Positions 53,585 through 64,000 of a stretch of DNA of 64,000 nt are shown here, piece after piece. Position 1 is the first letter of the stretch; every line of letters begins with the position of its first letter. The notes under the pieces were generated by a model. That model ran no database searches and was not told where the DNA came from. It worked only from the letters and a program-made list of their open reading frames with translations. This stretch comes from Pontederia crassipes (lineage: Eukaryota; Streptophyta; Magnoliopsida; Commelinales; Pontederiaceae). The translations under genes were made by a program, and so were the position numbers. The stretch is from assembly GCA_030549335.1 (NCBI GenBank), contig CM060194.1, positions 21,454,171 through 21,518,170 of the forward strand. Reading direction: 5' to 3'.

Positions 53585-56500
53585 GTAGGTCACCTCTTGT
53601 TTTCTCAATAGATGAAGTGGGCATAGAAGGCACAGGTCGGATAGTCATATTGAAGTACTTGTCGTCCCTTTGATTCCGTCTAACGAAGTTGTATATCACA
53701 TAATAGGCTATGACAATAAGCTTCTAAATCTTCAATGGATATTGAATGGAGTGACGAAGCAACTTAAACATCTTCTTCAATATTCGAACGACTTTTCCAC
53801 ACAATTTCTCAATTGTGTATGTCTGTGATTAAAAATATCTCTTGGATCATGATACTTGCCCATTGGTGTGTTATCTATAAAAGTACTTAAATGATACCTT
53901 CCACCCTGATATGGTGCTAGGAACTTATCGGATTTGGCATAACTTAAATCGATAAGATAGTACTTCTCTATGGCGAAAGTCAATTCAAATGATCAATAAA
54001 TAAATTACACAACATACAAAAATAATTGAGATATAGGGAGTATAAAAAATTACACAACATACAAAAATAATTGAGATATAGGGAGTATCGATTGATACTA
54101 TCAAGTACAATGAAGTCATTCCTCTCAAGAGAAAAATGTAGTCGAATGATGTCACCGCCATGACATTCTGTGAAAGGAAACATTTTCGGTTTTGATAAGG
54201 AACCACTTTTGACTTTTTCACATGAGCTGGAATGTGGGTTCCATCAACCAACACCTAATGCATTCTACATTGACACAACAGACAGAAGGGTTAATGAGAA
54301 TATTCATCTTATTGTCATACGTACTTGTTTGGGGTCACAACTTATTGCAAAGTATGGGAAGAAAGTGCGAGAGTCCCGCACTCGTGGGTGGACCCCACTA
54401 CTAGAAAAATGCTGAATACCGACGGTCCGGACCGTCGGTAATCAGCCCGAAAACCGTCGGTAACGCAATTACCGACGGTTTTTTTAGTCGGAATCGATCC
54501 GTCGAAAAAATGCTCGTCGTAAATCGATTTGCGACGATTGAAAAAAATTCGTCGAAAATATCAACGGTTAGAACCATCGGAAAAGTCCCCGTCGGTTCGA
54601 ACCGTCATAATTTTCGACGGTTGCAACCGCCGGAAAAGTCCTCGACGGTTCGAACCGTCGAAATTTCCAACGGCTGCAACTGCCGAAAAAGGTCGGTGGT
54701 TCGAACCGTTGAAATTTCCGACGGTTGCAACCGCCGAAAAAGGTCGGCGGTTCGAACCGTCGCAACTTTTCGACGATCGCAATTGTCGAAACTTTCGACG
54801 ATCATCGCAACCGTCGATCTTTCGGCGGTCGCAATCGTCGCAAATAATTTTTAATTTTTTTAAATATAAAAAAAATTAGCGGCCGGATCGGGCTGCGGCC
54901 AGCTCCGGCCGCAGCCAAATCTGGCCGCCCACGGCTGATCCGGCCGCAGCCAAATCTGGCCGCCCACGGCTGATCCGGCCGCAAGCCGGTCTATCCGGCC
55001 GCTGGAGGACGGATCCGGCCGCTTGGCGGCCGATCGGCTGCTGGGGGCCGGATCCGAACGGCCACGGCCGGATCTGGCTGCCAGCGGCGAGATCCGGCCG
55101 ACAACGGCCTCTGGCCGGAGAGAGAAAGAGAGAGAGACGCCGGCGCGGGAGCGGAAGAAGCAGACGCCGGCGCAATCCCCTTCTTGGCCGGCGCGGGAGA
55201 GGGTCGCCGGTGCGGGAGAGGGTCGCCGGCGCGGGAGGGTCGCCAGCGTCCGATGTGGGAGAGGGACGACCGGTGCCGGGAGAGAGAGAGAGAGGAGTGG
55301 AGGGAGGAGTTATATATAAAGGGAAAAAGTGGAAAGAAAGCAGAAAAAGGAAAAAAAGCAGGATAACGAAATTTCAATTACCGACGGCTTCGGCCATCGA
55401 AAATATAAATATTAATTATTTTTATAATTACCGATGATTGTGACCGTCGAAAATATATTTAGTTATATATAATATTTATTTTTTATTTTATCGACGGTTT
55501 GAATCGTCGGTAATCATTACCGACGATCAAAACCGTCGATAATTGCGACGGTTTGGGCCATCGCTACTTATATTAATAAAATACTCTTTATATGATATTA
55601 TTATATATTTACCGACGGTTATGAACTTCGAAAATTATGGCAGATTTTGCGACGGATGGATATCCGTCAAAAATATCGACGTTCCTAATCGTCAAAAAAT
55701 TAAATAATAATATAAAAAAATACATAATTTAATTTTTCATTTCCGACGGTCATAACCGTCGGAAAATTCTTCGGAAAAATTAAATAATAATATAATAAAT
55801 TACATAATTTATTTTTTTTATTTCCGACGATCGTGACCATCAGAAAATTCGTCGGAAAAATTAAATAATAATATAAAAAAATACATAATTTAATTTTTTC
55901 ATTTCCGACATCGTAACTGTCGAAAAATCCGTCAAAAAAATTAAATAATAATATAATAAATTATATAATTTATTTTTTTATTTTTGACGATCGTGACCGT
56001 CGGAAAATCCATCGAAAAAAATTTAATAATAATATAAAAAATACATAATTTAATTTTTTTATTTTCGACAGTCGTAACCATCGGAAAAGCCGTCAGAAAT
56101 TGCGACGGATGGATATCCGTCGGAAATATCGACGTTCCTAATTATCGAAAAATTAAATAATAATATAAATCATTTCCGACGGTCATAACCGTCGAAAATG
56201 AAACCGTCGAAAAATCTGTCGCAAATTGTGACGAATTTAGAATCGTCGGAAATTATCCGTCGAAAAATTGCGATTTTCTTGTAGTGCCCTACATCGGCAT
56301 CTGGGAGTTGTATGAACTCATTGCTCAATGAACAAATTGCTTTGAGGATGTTCCTAAAGTGTCGTAATATCGTTTCTCCGGAGTGTTAGAACTCCTCCTG
56401 CATGTCTCAATTTGATTGGTCCCGACGAATGCCATATAAGAAAATTGTCAGTTGTTCTCATGTGCTTACATACTTTGTGGACGCAAGAAGCTCTCGGGAT

Positions 56501-56640
56501 ACAAGCAGCTCCTCGAATATCAAGAAGGGGTGTCCATTCAACATTTCATTGACCAGCTGATCTCTCGTGAATGAACGTGTCCTGCAAGGCATCCTCATAA
56601 TGTGGCCAAAAGTTGAACTCCTACTAGTGACATCATTGCT
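53585..56640 (-). pseudogene. Harbinger transposase (DDE_Tnp_4 type), split by a CACTA element
   Basis: Reading the minus strand from 56600: HSGETILRHFRNILKAI and SLSNEFIQLPDADVG (about 56390-56290), then the CACTA insertion, then RDSRTFFPYF (54370-54340). Next come VDGTHIPAHVKKSKVVPYQN and NVMAVTSFDYIF (54250-54120), then YYLIDLSYAKSDKFLAPYQG, FNHRHTQLRNCVEKSFE (53960-53780) and HSIQYPLKI..YNFVRRNQR (53740-53640). DGTH supplies the first catalytic Asp of the PIF/Harbinger DDE domain, and the HxxxRNxVEKxF motif near its end is a family hallmark. Stops and frameshifts are frequent. A 40-bp tandem duplication (54000-54088) interrupts the central part. Confidence 0.85.
54396..56286. mobile_element. 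non-autonomous CACTA element, 1.9 kb
   Basis: The ends are CACTACTAGAAAAATGC at the left and CACTACAAGAAAATCGC reading in from the right. The 3-bp flanks are CCC on both sides (54393-54395 and 56287-56289). Subterminal regions are full of the motif ACCGACGGT/CGACGGTT in both orientations (54415-54840 and 55375-56275), the expected transposase-binding arrays. The GC-rich core (54880-55310: ggccggatc repeats, then GA-rich sequence and tatatataaag at about 55310) is promoter-like and resembles the interior of the hAT element at 904-1744. Proline- and arginine-rich frames across it are compositional. No transposase is present. Confidence 0.9.
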
Positions 56641-57089
56641 ACTTTGTGATATAAGTGACATATCGTCTTAAAAAATGTCATCCTCAATGAGAAAAGACCA
56701 CATTTGTGTAGTATTCATCTAGGAAAAGACATAACATAAGTGAATTTAAAAAGGCACATCAAGTCATATAATCATTCAACTGAAATAACATAACCAACCT
56801 ACAAGAGCATTTGTTCATAGTTTAGACAAAGTTACATAGCATCACGTAGATTCATACAAGAGTATTACTTGGACGATTTTTTCGAATGACATTCCAGTTT
56901 GCACCGTCAGTGCATTCAATAGTACAAAAGGAAGAACTACACAACACAACATGCACTAAGAAATGCCTACTTTGTCTCGCCCGAGGATGCACGAGCATCA
57001 TTGGATCAAGGCAGAATAAATCGATGAGAAGGTAATGCATTCGATGGGTTTAGGGGCTTACTTTTGAAGGGCTGAAGTGAGGACTGCCC

Positions 57090-58040
57090 TTCTCGTGTGT
57101 CGCCACTCCTGGAGACATGACAAAGGCCTTGGAAGAACCATTGCGGGCAAAAAATGCTACATGGAGATTAGGCGATTGCGAAGGGCCCTATTTAGATAAC
57201 ATAGAAGTGAAAGGCATAACTAGCTGAGTCGGCAAAGGGATACGATAATAATCAGATACGCATCTTGATATTCACTTTTGTAGCATCTCATCATCGCACT
57301 TCATAAATGTCCATAAATCCCACTAGTCCTTGAAGGACTCTGCAATTGCCAATTTAATGTTAGATAGAAGGTTTGTCAATTTTTCCTCCAATTTCGCCCA
57401 TTCAATAGTGTAAGTGATAGGGTTCATTGTCCTATCCCGCGCAAGCATTTGCTCCACGAGTGCCAACTTCTTCATGGCCCACCATGTCCACCTCACCACC
57501 GACTTTTTTCTACTTAGAGGTGAGTGGAACCCGACCGAGTCCTCTTGCCAGTCGATGTTGTCCCACAGGAGGAAGGTAACATGTGCTCCATGAGGCAGGA
57601 CTGATTATCATTGTCACCACCAATTATCAAAGCACCATTGTTGTCCAGTGGACATGTCCATTATGTTCTCGTCGGGACTTCCTTTCTCATCTAAGTTCAC
57701 GACGTCGAAGCTTGTGCATGCTCCCTTGTCGGTGGTAGTGTTCTTGGCAAAAAGGAACATGGCATCATCATAGTGGGGGAATGGCCTATTCCTCACCTTG
57801 GCATACTCTTCGTTCCTTTGGCAAAAAGTTTTCTAGATCTCATCCCCATCCAGACTTGTTTTCTAGGACTTTGTACAATTCAAAGTTCCTTTTCATCACC
57901 TTTAAATGGTTCTTGAGGTGTTCCACATCCTTTTCCACGACTCCCTCGTGAAGCAGTTGTGCATGAAGTGGTTGTCGATGTTCTCCTGCAACATGAGTCC
58001 GACGAAGGTCTCATTCATTGTCGATGACTAATGGCTGGAT
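57090..58040 (-). pseudogene. Harbinger-associated Myb/SANT-like protein remnant
   Basis: On the minus strand the sequence gives FVGLMLQENIDNHFMHNCFT then RESWKRMW (about 58010-57925), HLKVMKRNFELYKVLENKSG then WGWD (about 57915-57845) and RNRPFPHYDDAMFLFAKNTT (about 57796-57740). This is the trihelix/Myb-SANT-like domain of the accessory protein encoded by plant PIF/Harbinger elements, which works with the transposase in DNA binding and nuclear import. Frameshifts separate the blocks. The rest, toward 57090, is poorly preserved. Confidence 0.72.
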
Positions 58041-59396
58041 ACTATCTTTTCTCAGGATGGTGCCATCTTCTCCTTACCCTTTCTCATGCTCATTGCTATG
58101 AAGGCAAAAAAATTGGAATAACAAGTGAAAGAAGAACGTGTCTTCGTGATGATTTATTATGTGTGGAGACTCATGCCTATAAGATGAAAGGGTCAGTCAT
58201 CCATGGCAATGCAAAGAGTATGATAAATTGTTATCATAGCTGATTAATTGTTATTCTCACCTTATCCTATTCCTCACCTTGACTTACAATTTGTTTCCAA
58301 GTTTATCATGTTATGGTGCTTCCTCAACTTCAGTAGTCATGAAACTTCTATTGTGCATTATCACTTGCCTACCTTATGTATTTGTGTAGCTCTTTATTGT
58401 CTAATTTCGCAAGTCTTATAATTAATAACATCACGAACGTAAACTAAATAATCGCATACAATTGCATCATATGTTAAAATACTTTTCATACTCGAGAGAC
58501 ATCACAATGCATTTGTAGAATACAACGTAGTATCAATTACAAACTTCACATACCCGATTCACTAACCTGCTCAAAGAGAAGCTCAATAGTAATAACAGTT
58601 CGACGGGTTGAAGTTGGTGAAACATGTTGATTTGAATGATGAGTTCTTACACTTAATCGAATGAGAAGTGTCATTGGTCAAAGAAGAAAGGTATGTACAT
58701 AACAATCTGAAAAAATGAACTACGAACTCCACGCATGAAAAAAAATTGAAATCACGTAAATTTGATCTGTAAATGCAAAAAATTTCGGAGACAGGCGTGC
58801 TGATGCCGAAGGCCATTAGACACTCGCTGGCTGGATCCCTTAAGTGCCAGCCTCCTCACCCTCGATCAGGATGCTAGTTGTCTCTGCCCGGATACAGTCA
58901 GACGCGTGAGGGATTTGCCTGAACGTCATCCGATCCCACACCAGGGCCCCCGATCTAGCTGGATCTGCCCGCGTCGATGGCACTGAAGTGAAATAAAATA
59001 TTAACAGAGCCGAAGAAGAAGGGGAGAGCTTCTCACCTCGTCGCAGGAAGGAGACGGATCTTCTCTTCGCTGGAGGCTCCAAAATGTGTTGGCCAGAGGA
59101 AGTGGCTGAGGTAGCTGACATTGGAACCTCCTTCGACGCGTTTACAAAGGCGAAAATGTGGGAATGAAGGAGTGGTGGAAAGAGAAGGGGGAGTTGGATG
59201 AATACGGTTCATGAGAATCGAGGAAGTTAGGCTGAGAAAAAAGTTCAAGCGTAGAGGCGAAACTTTTTTCTTGAAACTTTTGAAAATTTTTTGCTTTGAC
59301 CAGAACAAAAGTTCCCTTGGGTCCCACGGGAACTTTTTTTGCTATTTAAGTGAATTTCGTCTAGTTCCGACCGATAGTTCCACACCAAACACTGCC

Positions 59397-59787
59397 TAGA
59401 AAAAATGTCGTACGTACATCGTACAATTTCAAAGTTGGCCCATATAATGGGAATATGTGATGGGTGATACTTCAATATGATCAACCACACATCTTTTTGG
59501 GTGATGCTTCAATGGGATTAAAACATTGGAGGGGAATGGTAAGCGATGATTCTTTTAAAAATTTAACCACGATTCTTTATTAATGTAGAAATTTTTTTAC
59601 ATAGAAAATTTATTTTGACAATTTTATCTATCACTATGTACACGATGCGAGACGATTAGTTCGATAATGGACTGAGCTTTCAACATGTGAATGCGTATAA
59701 CCATTGACGTCGTATAAATTAGGTCATCCACATCGTTTTCCAAATATCGGTGGAAATTAACTAAAAAAAGTTGGATCACATAATTTA
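59397..59787. other. short non-coding spacer with a displaced repeat
   Basis: No gene is seen. The 26 bases at 59457-59482 (gtgatgggtgatacttcaat and on) recur at 62751-62776. Confidence 0.5.
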
Positions 59788-60464
59788 GGATTATTTTCAT
59801 AAATCTCTCCTGAACTATAGCGATTTTTCGCATCTAACCTTAATAATAAGAACTCACCATAGACGTCTCTAAATTATACCAAAATTTCCACTTTAGTCCA
59901 TCCGTATAATTCTATTAATTTTTCATTTTTTTGTATTTATTAAAAAACTAAATTACACTTTTCTTTTAATATTTAAAAATTTTATAAAAAATGAAAAAGG
60001 GCACTGCCCCCTCGCCGATGCCGGAGGGAGGGGGTTACACCGTGGGGGTGGGGTGGTGGTGGGAGGAGGACATAGGCGCTCCGGGGGGATGCCATCATCG
60101 ACACAGACATTGGGGGGATGGGGGGAGGGGACACCATCAAACATGGGGCGACTAGCACCGGTATGCTGCCGGAGGGAGAGGTGGTCTTTCAACTACGCCT
60201 GATGAGGCTGCCGGAAGGAGAGGAGGGGGTAGTGCCCGATGAGATTGCCAAAAGGAGAGAAGGATGGGGGCAGCGCCCCCCTCTTTTTTTTATTTTTTTA
60301 TATTATTATATTTTAAAAATATTAAAAGAGAGGAGGAAGATAGTTTAGTCATTTAATAAATAAATAAAATGTTAACAAAATAAGATGAATAGACTAAAAT
60401 GAAATCTCGTTATACTTTAGAAATGCACTATAGTAAGTTCAAGAGAAATTTAAGGAATTAATCC
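59788..60464. mobile_element. inverted-repeat element, about 680 bp, unclassified
   Basis: The left end GGATTATTTTCATAAATCTC then TCCTGAACTATAG is mirrored at the right by (minus strand) GGATTAATTCCTTAAATTTC then TCTTGAACTTACTATAG. The inverted similarity continues through the ttttagtcca/tttagtctat region. The core (60000-60290) is unusually GC-rich (ccggaggg repeats). No clear TSD was found. A MULE-like or foldback element is possible. The frames in the core are compositional. Confidence 0.6.
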
Positions 60465-60605
60465 TATATTTTATTTTATTAAATTTAAATTGCTATAAAT
60501 TGAATTGATAACTCATAAACTTTTATTACATATAGATACAAATCAATTTGTTGAGTTTGATGCATCATCAATGTTTACTTATTTGAGAACCTTCGCGTTT
60601 CCTTA

Positions 60606-61741
60606 GACTGTGATTGAATGGTAGAACTTGAGTTGGGCAAAACTTGCCCAAGTTTTGTCAAACACTCGTAAAAAAAAGTATTCCAAAACAAAAGTTCTGT
60701 TGAAATGGTCACATGACCTAAAATCTTCACAAAAAAATTCTTGCCCCAAAATTTTACATACAACCTCTTTTTTATTTTTTTCTCATGTAGGCCTAAAAGT
60801 AGGTGGTCCTACATTTAGACCTACTAATCCTATCTAATATTATATATTACATATTACATATCATATGTTATATATATAATTATCTCTTATTAATATATTA
60901 TATCACAATATTATAAGAAATAAATTTATTTATATCTATTAATAAATAAAAATTTTATTGATTACAATATTTTACTTAGTATTATAGTAAAATAAATTTA
61001 TATAATTATTTATTTGTTAATGCATAATCATTCGGCTCATAAAATAAATATTATAATCCAATATGGAATAATTATTTTCTTACTTATGCATTATTAGTAT
61101 TATAGTATGCTAAAATATAATTATTTAATATTTACCTTTAATATTAGGCATATATATCTATTAATTTATATATACATGTGGTTATTTATTTATTAAATAC
61201 AATATTATAAAACTTATAACATAAATTTATTAGATCTAATAAATAAGTAGTTACTTAGTATTATAGCACAATAAAATTAAAGAAATTCCATGACAAAATT
61301 AATTTAAATCTTATTGTATTCAAATAAATTTTACTAATTAGAACTTTCAATTGCTTTAGAAAAAAATATACATGATATAATTTACATTATATTATAATCT
61401 TATTAACATATTGTTTACGTTATAGTATTAATTTCATATTATAAAACCCTTTTATCAAAATGAATATTAATATATTGTGCCATAACTTAAATTTTTAATA
61501 GAAGCCAAAAATTTTAATTAAATTAAAAACATATAAATACATATAGTAATAATATAATTCTTATGAAACATAAATATTTTATCATATAAAATAATAAAAT
61601 TTTACTAAAACTTATCTACCAAATTAACTTTTTAAATCTTCATCATTACATTTTTCATCCAAATACAAAACATAAAATTTTCTATCTAATCGATTAGTTC
61701 TCAAGAACTAATTAGAACTTAAGTTCTATCCAAACACACCG
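60606..61741. mobile_element. Tourist-like element A, 1.1 kb, AT-rich
   Basis: TTA occurs at 60603-60605 and 61742-61744. The termini GACTGTGATTGAATGG and (from the right) CGGTGTGTTTGGATAG are related inverted repeats, followed by agaacttgag/agaacttaag on the two sides. The interior is AT-rich and non-coding. The termini resemble those of the Harbinger element that ends at 59396. Confidence 0.6.
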
Positions 61742-61744
61742 TTA

Positions 61745-62640
61745 GGCTGTGTTTGGTACGAGAATTTTAAAAAAAAAAGTTAGTTCCCGAGAACTAATCG
61801 ATTAAATATAAAAGTTTAGATTGGTGTTTAGATTAAAAAATGTAATGATGGAAATTTAAAAAGTTGATTTGATAGATAAATTTTAGTAGGTGTTTGAATA
61901 AAAGGTAAGAAGTAAATATATTTTTTATTATTTTATAAGATTATTTTTATATTATTAATTGCACAATATTTTTATAATTAGCAAATTAGATAGAAATAAA
62001 AAATTAAGATAAACTAATGAATAGCTAAAATGAAATAAAAAATTTAACATCATATTTATATAAAATAATTATATATTTATCACTTATTTAGAATACCATG
62101 TTTAATAATTATACTAATATCATACTAATTAATTTTTGTTATGATATATGATAAGTAAAATAAATAAAAATATTTACATCAACATTTAAACAAAAAATAT
62201 ACATTTTCATAATAAATAATAATGGAAAATTTTATTTTATTACAACACTAAGTAAATTGTAATAAATCATAAATGTACTTTTTTTGTTATCCTAAATAAA
62301 CTATAAATTTATGATAATGTATAAATAATAAATAAATATAATATATATGTACATAATATATAATATAATATATGCATATAATATATAATATCTAATATAT
62401 ACATATAATAATATTTTTAAAATAATATGTTATAAGTTTAAAAGTAGCTCCACCTACTTTTAGATTTATGAAAAAATTTAAAAAAATATAACTGTTCTAA
62501 GTCCTTACTAATTGCAAGAACTTACGATGAAAACTTTTGGTCAAAAGTTTTCGCCGTACGTCACGTGATTCCCGTCGTAGAGGCTATTTGACAAAAACTT
62601 GTACCAAATTTTAACCTAAGTTTCAAAGCCAAACACAGAC
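61745..62640. mobile_element. Tourist-like element B, 0.9 kb, AT-rich
   Basis: It begins GGCTGTGTTTGGTACGAG directly after the TTA shared with element A. It ends ...CCAAACACAGAC, giving GTCTGTGTTTGGC from the right. The right-hand TTA is not preserved. The interior is AT-rich and non-coding. Confidence 0.55.
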
Positions 62641-63266
62641 GAGCACTCGATGAAGGTTCCAAGACCCTTTTTGTACAGGAACGAATAGTCACACAGTTCG
62701 CATGGAAGAAATGGAGCAAATCAAACTTAAAAGACAAAAAATGGGAACAAGTGATGGGTGATACTTCAATATGATCTAAACCATTTAACATACTCCTAAT
62801 TAGTGAGTATCAGTGGACTATGCCACCCCACATTTTATATAATTTATTATCCAAATATAGACTTTTTAATGACACACCACGTCATCCCACCCATCACTCA
62901 CCACATCACCCTATCCCATTCCTTCATTAGTTATTTGCCAAACAGATCTGACCCTTGAGGACTGAGTATATGAAAGAGAAATAAAAGATATCACATCCCT
63001 GCAAACACAAATATTGAGTCGATTCTTAATCAACATAAAACAAGTGTCAAAGCATATATAAAAGGGCCATTACTGCACTACTGAGACCCAACTCCAGAAA
63101 TGGAACGAATATTGGACACGGGGGCGCCAATATAGTTGACTCCCAACTCCTGAGCCAAGTATTCATGAACCTCTGTAAAAGCTGTGATGCAAGACAAGCA
63201 TAGAATGACTCCAGGCACGAACATGCAGCTGTGAAAAAGAGATAGTATGGATGTGGTCACTGGGAA
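62641..63266. other. 3' flank of the CAP-D3 gene
   Basis: This is the expected 3' UTR and downstream region of the minus-strand condensin gene. A 60-codon minus-strand frame at 63078-63260 has a splice-acceptor-like ttgcatcacag at about 63182, but I cannot connect it to the upstream coding exon. Otherwise it is non-coding. Confidence 0.45.
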
Positions 63267-63968
63267 CTAGTTATCTTCATCAGATTCGAAAGACTGTCTT
63301 CGTCGTACGGATTCAAGTACGTCAGATGGACGATCCCTGTTTCCCACTCTAACTCCACCAGCAGCAGTCTTCAACCTAGGGACGCTCATGGTATGGAGGG
63401 GTGGAGTTGGAACGTTTTGGTTCACTTCCTTGAGGACTGACCTTGCTTTAGCTCTTGCAGCTGCATCTGCTACTGCGGACGCAATCTTTCCGCCAGTTCC
63501 CAACTTCTCTGAGACTTTGTTGTACACAACAGAAGAGGACAGGCCATTTGGTGAGCGGTAGTTTTCTGACCTTTGCACGGTTGCCACTGTCTCCGCAACT
63601 GTTGACCTAGCCTTGGCAGTCTCATACTTCTGCATGTCGTAGAGAAGCTCCTTCTGGAGTTGTTTGTCGCCAACCAGTATCTCTTCAATTTCATTCTTGA
63701 AGTCCTTGAGGAGGGTGCGTAAGCACTCCATAAGGCAGCCAGTGAGTGGACTGTTCTTGCTCTCGAGCATTCGCTTCAATTCAATAAATATTGGGACAGC
63801 AATCTGAATCAGATTTTTCTTCGCCACTTGTGTGACCACCCTGCCCTTAGCAGCAGCAAGAGCAGCACTTCCTCCGCCATCACCACCTTCATCATCCATT
63901 TCATTTGTGTCAGAAGCACGACTAGGATGGATTCTCATCTCTTTGCAAGAAAGAAGATGCAAAGCATC
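63267..63968 (-). CDS. CAPD3: condensin-II complex subunit D3, C-terminal exon (partial)
   Basis: The exon starts after a TGTGCAG acceptor at 63969-63975 and runs 702 nt to a TAG stop (63267-63269), encoding the last 233 residues. Recognisable blocks are VAKKNLIQIAVPIFIELKRM, ESKNSPLTGCLMECLRTLLK, DFKNEIEEILVGDKQLQKEL and YDMQKYE, typical of the end of the HEAT-repeat part of CAP-D3, then a basic, low-complexity tail ending RRRQSFESDEDN. CAP-D3 is the HEAT-repeat subunit of condensin II, which compacts chromosomes and helps organise interphase chromatin. The upstream exons lie beyond 64000. The frame is intact. Confidence 0.88.
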   Translation of the reverse strand, partial: DALHLLSCKEMRIHPSRASDTNEMDDEGGDGGGSAALAAAKGRVVTQVAKKNLIQIAVPIFIELKRMLESKNSPLTGCLMECLRTLLKDFKNEIEEILVGDKQLQKELLYDMQKYETAKARSTVAETVATVQRSENYRSPNGLSSSVVYNKVSEKLGTGGKIASAVADAAARAKARSVLKEVNQNVPTPPLHTMSVPRLKTAAGGVRVGNRDRPSDVLESVRRRQSFESDEDN

Positions 63969-64000
63969 CTGCACATTTGGAATATTTTTATATTAGGTGG

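Larger units (their letters stand above)
50959..59396 (-). mobile_element. decayed PIF/Harbinger element with both genes, 8.4 kb including a nested CACTA
   Basis: The left terminus GGGAAATGTTTGGTGACAGG and the right terminus (minus strand) GGCAGTGTTTGGTGTGGAAC are imperfect inverted repeats of the Harbinger type. The left flank is TTA, while the right flank reads TAG, so the TSD is not preserved. Inside, on the minus strand, are remnants of the Myb/SANT-like gene (57090-58040) and of the DDE transposase (53585-56640). The stretch 51150-53580 has no recognisable coding and contains a short tandem duplication (about 51310-51435). Both genes are broken by stops and shifts. Confidence 0.78.

Noticed and set aside
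54876-55377. Pro/Arg/Ser-rich frames in the CACTA core
   Set aside because: Compositional openness of ggccggatc repeats. There is no transposase motif.
59953-60348. Frames in the GC-rich core of the element at 59788-60464
   Set aside because: Pro/Gly-rich on one strand and Glu/Gly-rich on the other, explained by ccggaggg repeats.

Overview
The window looks like nuclear DNA of a flowering plant, probably a monocot. The evidence is plant-type introns, several plant transposon families in nested array, old chloroplast DNA (a NUPT), and plant gene families (HIG1-domain, TOPP/PP1-like, RLCK-IX/U-box-type kinase, VAP27-like, condensin-II CAP-D3). It is gene-poor and AT-rich. I see only three gene models that look intact, all on the minus strand, and most of the rest can be assigned to mobile elements, many with target-site duplications (TSDs) that can be read directly.

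Layout. 598-6882: a 5'-truncated L1-type LINE (13-bp TSD) that later received two hAT-like insertions (904-1744 and 1792-2396). 7575-8325: an RTE-type LINE 3' fragment. 9515-11580: an intact three-exon HIG1-domain (hypoxia-responsive) gene. 12119-22090: a roughly 10-kb AT-rich block whose ends look like Helitron ends. It encloses a second Helitron (13643-18458), which holds a 430-bp TRIM element and a hAT MITE. 22377-25690: chloroplast-derived DNA with decayed atpB, the atpB-rbcL spacer, rbcL and the end of rpl16, broken by an LTR-retrotransposon scrap. 25929-27315: a pseudogene of a coiled-coil/kinase gene. About 27330-29992: a Ty3/gypsy LTR with primer-binding site and start of gag. 30348-31184: exons of a VAP27-like MSP-domain gene, cut off by a CACTA-type transposon end. 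31771-31886: a (GA)n microsatellite. 32365-34161: a non-autonomous LTR element with abnormal flanks. 34.7-38.4 kb: CACTA-like repeats and a small MITE.

38731-41884 is the most interesting locus. A divergent PP1-like phosphatase that has lost key catalytic residues lies 131 bp upstream of a coiled-coil plus protein-kinase reading frame on the same strand. A GT..AG intron (40249-40390) joins them exactly in frame, which predicts a single five-exon gene encoding a 763-residue pseudophosphatase-coiled-coil-kinase fusion. The kinase part resembles U-box receptor-like cytoplasmic kinases but has no U-box. The pseudogene at 26-27 kb is a paralogue of its kinase half.

42301-44911 is a Mutator-like element with long inverted repeats and a 9-bp TSD. 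48182-50670 is a 2.5-kb solo LTR (TSD TCTAA). 50959-59396 is a decayed PIF/Harbinger element with remnants of both the transposase and the Myb/SANT-like gene, and a CACTA element (54396-56286, TSD CCC) sits inside its transposase. 59.8-62.6 kb holds three further inverted-repeat elements, two with termini like those of the Harbinger element. 63267-63968 is the last coding exon of the condensin-II subunit CAP-D3; the gene continues beyond the window.

All assignments come from reading the sequence and from family knowledge. No database search was possible.
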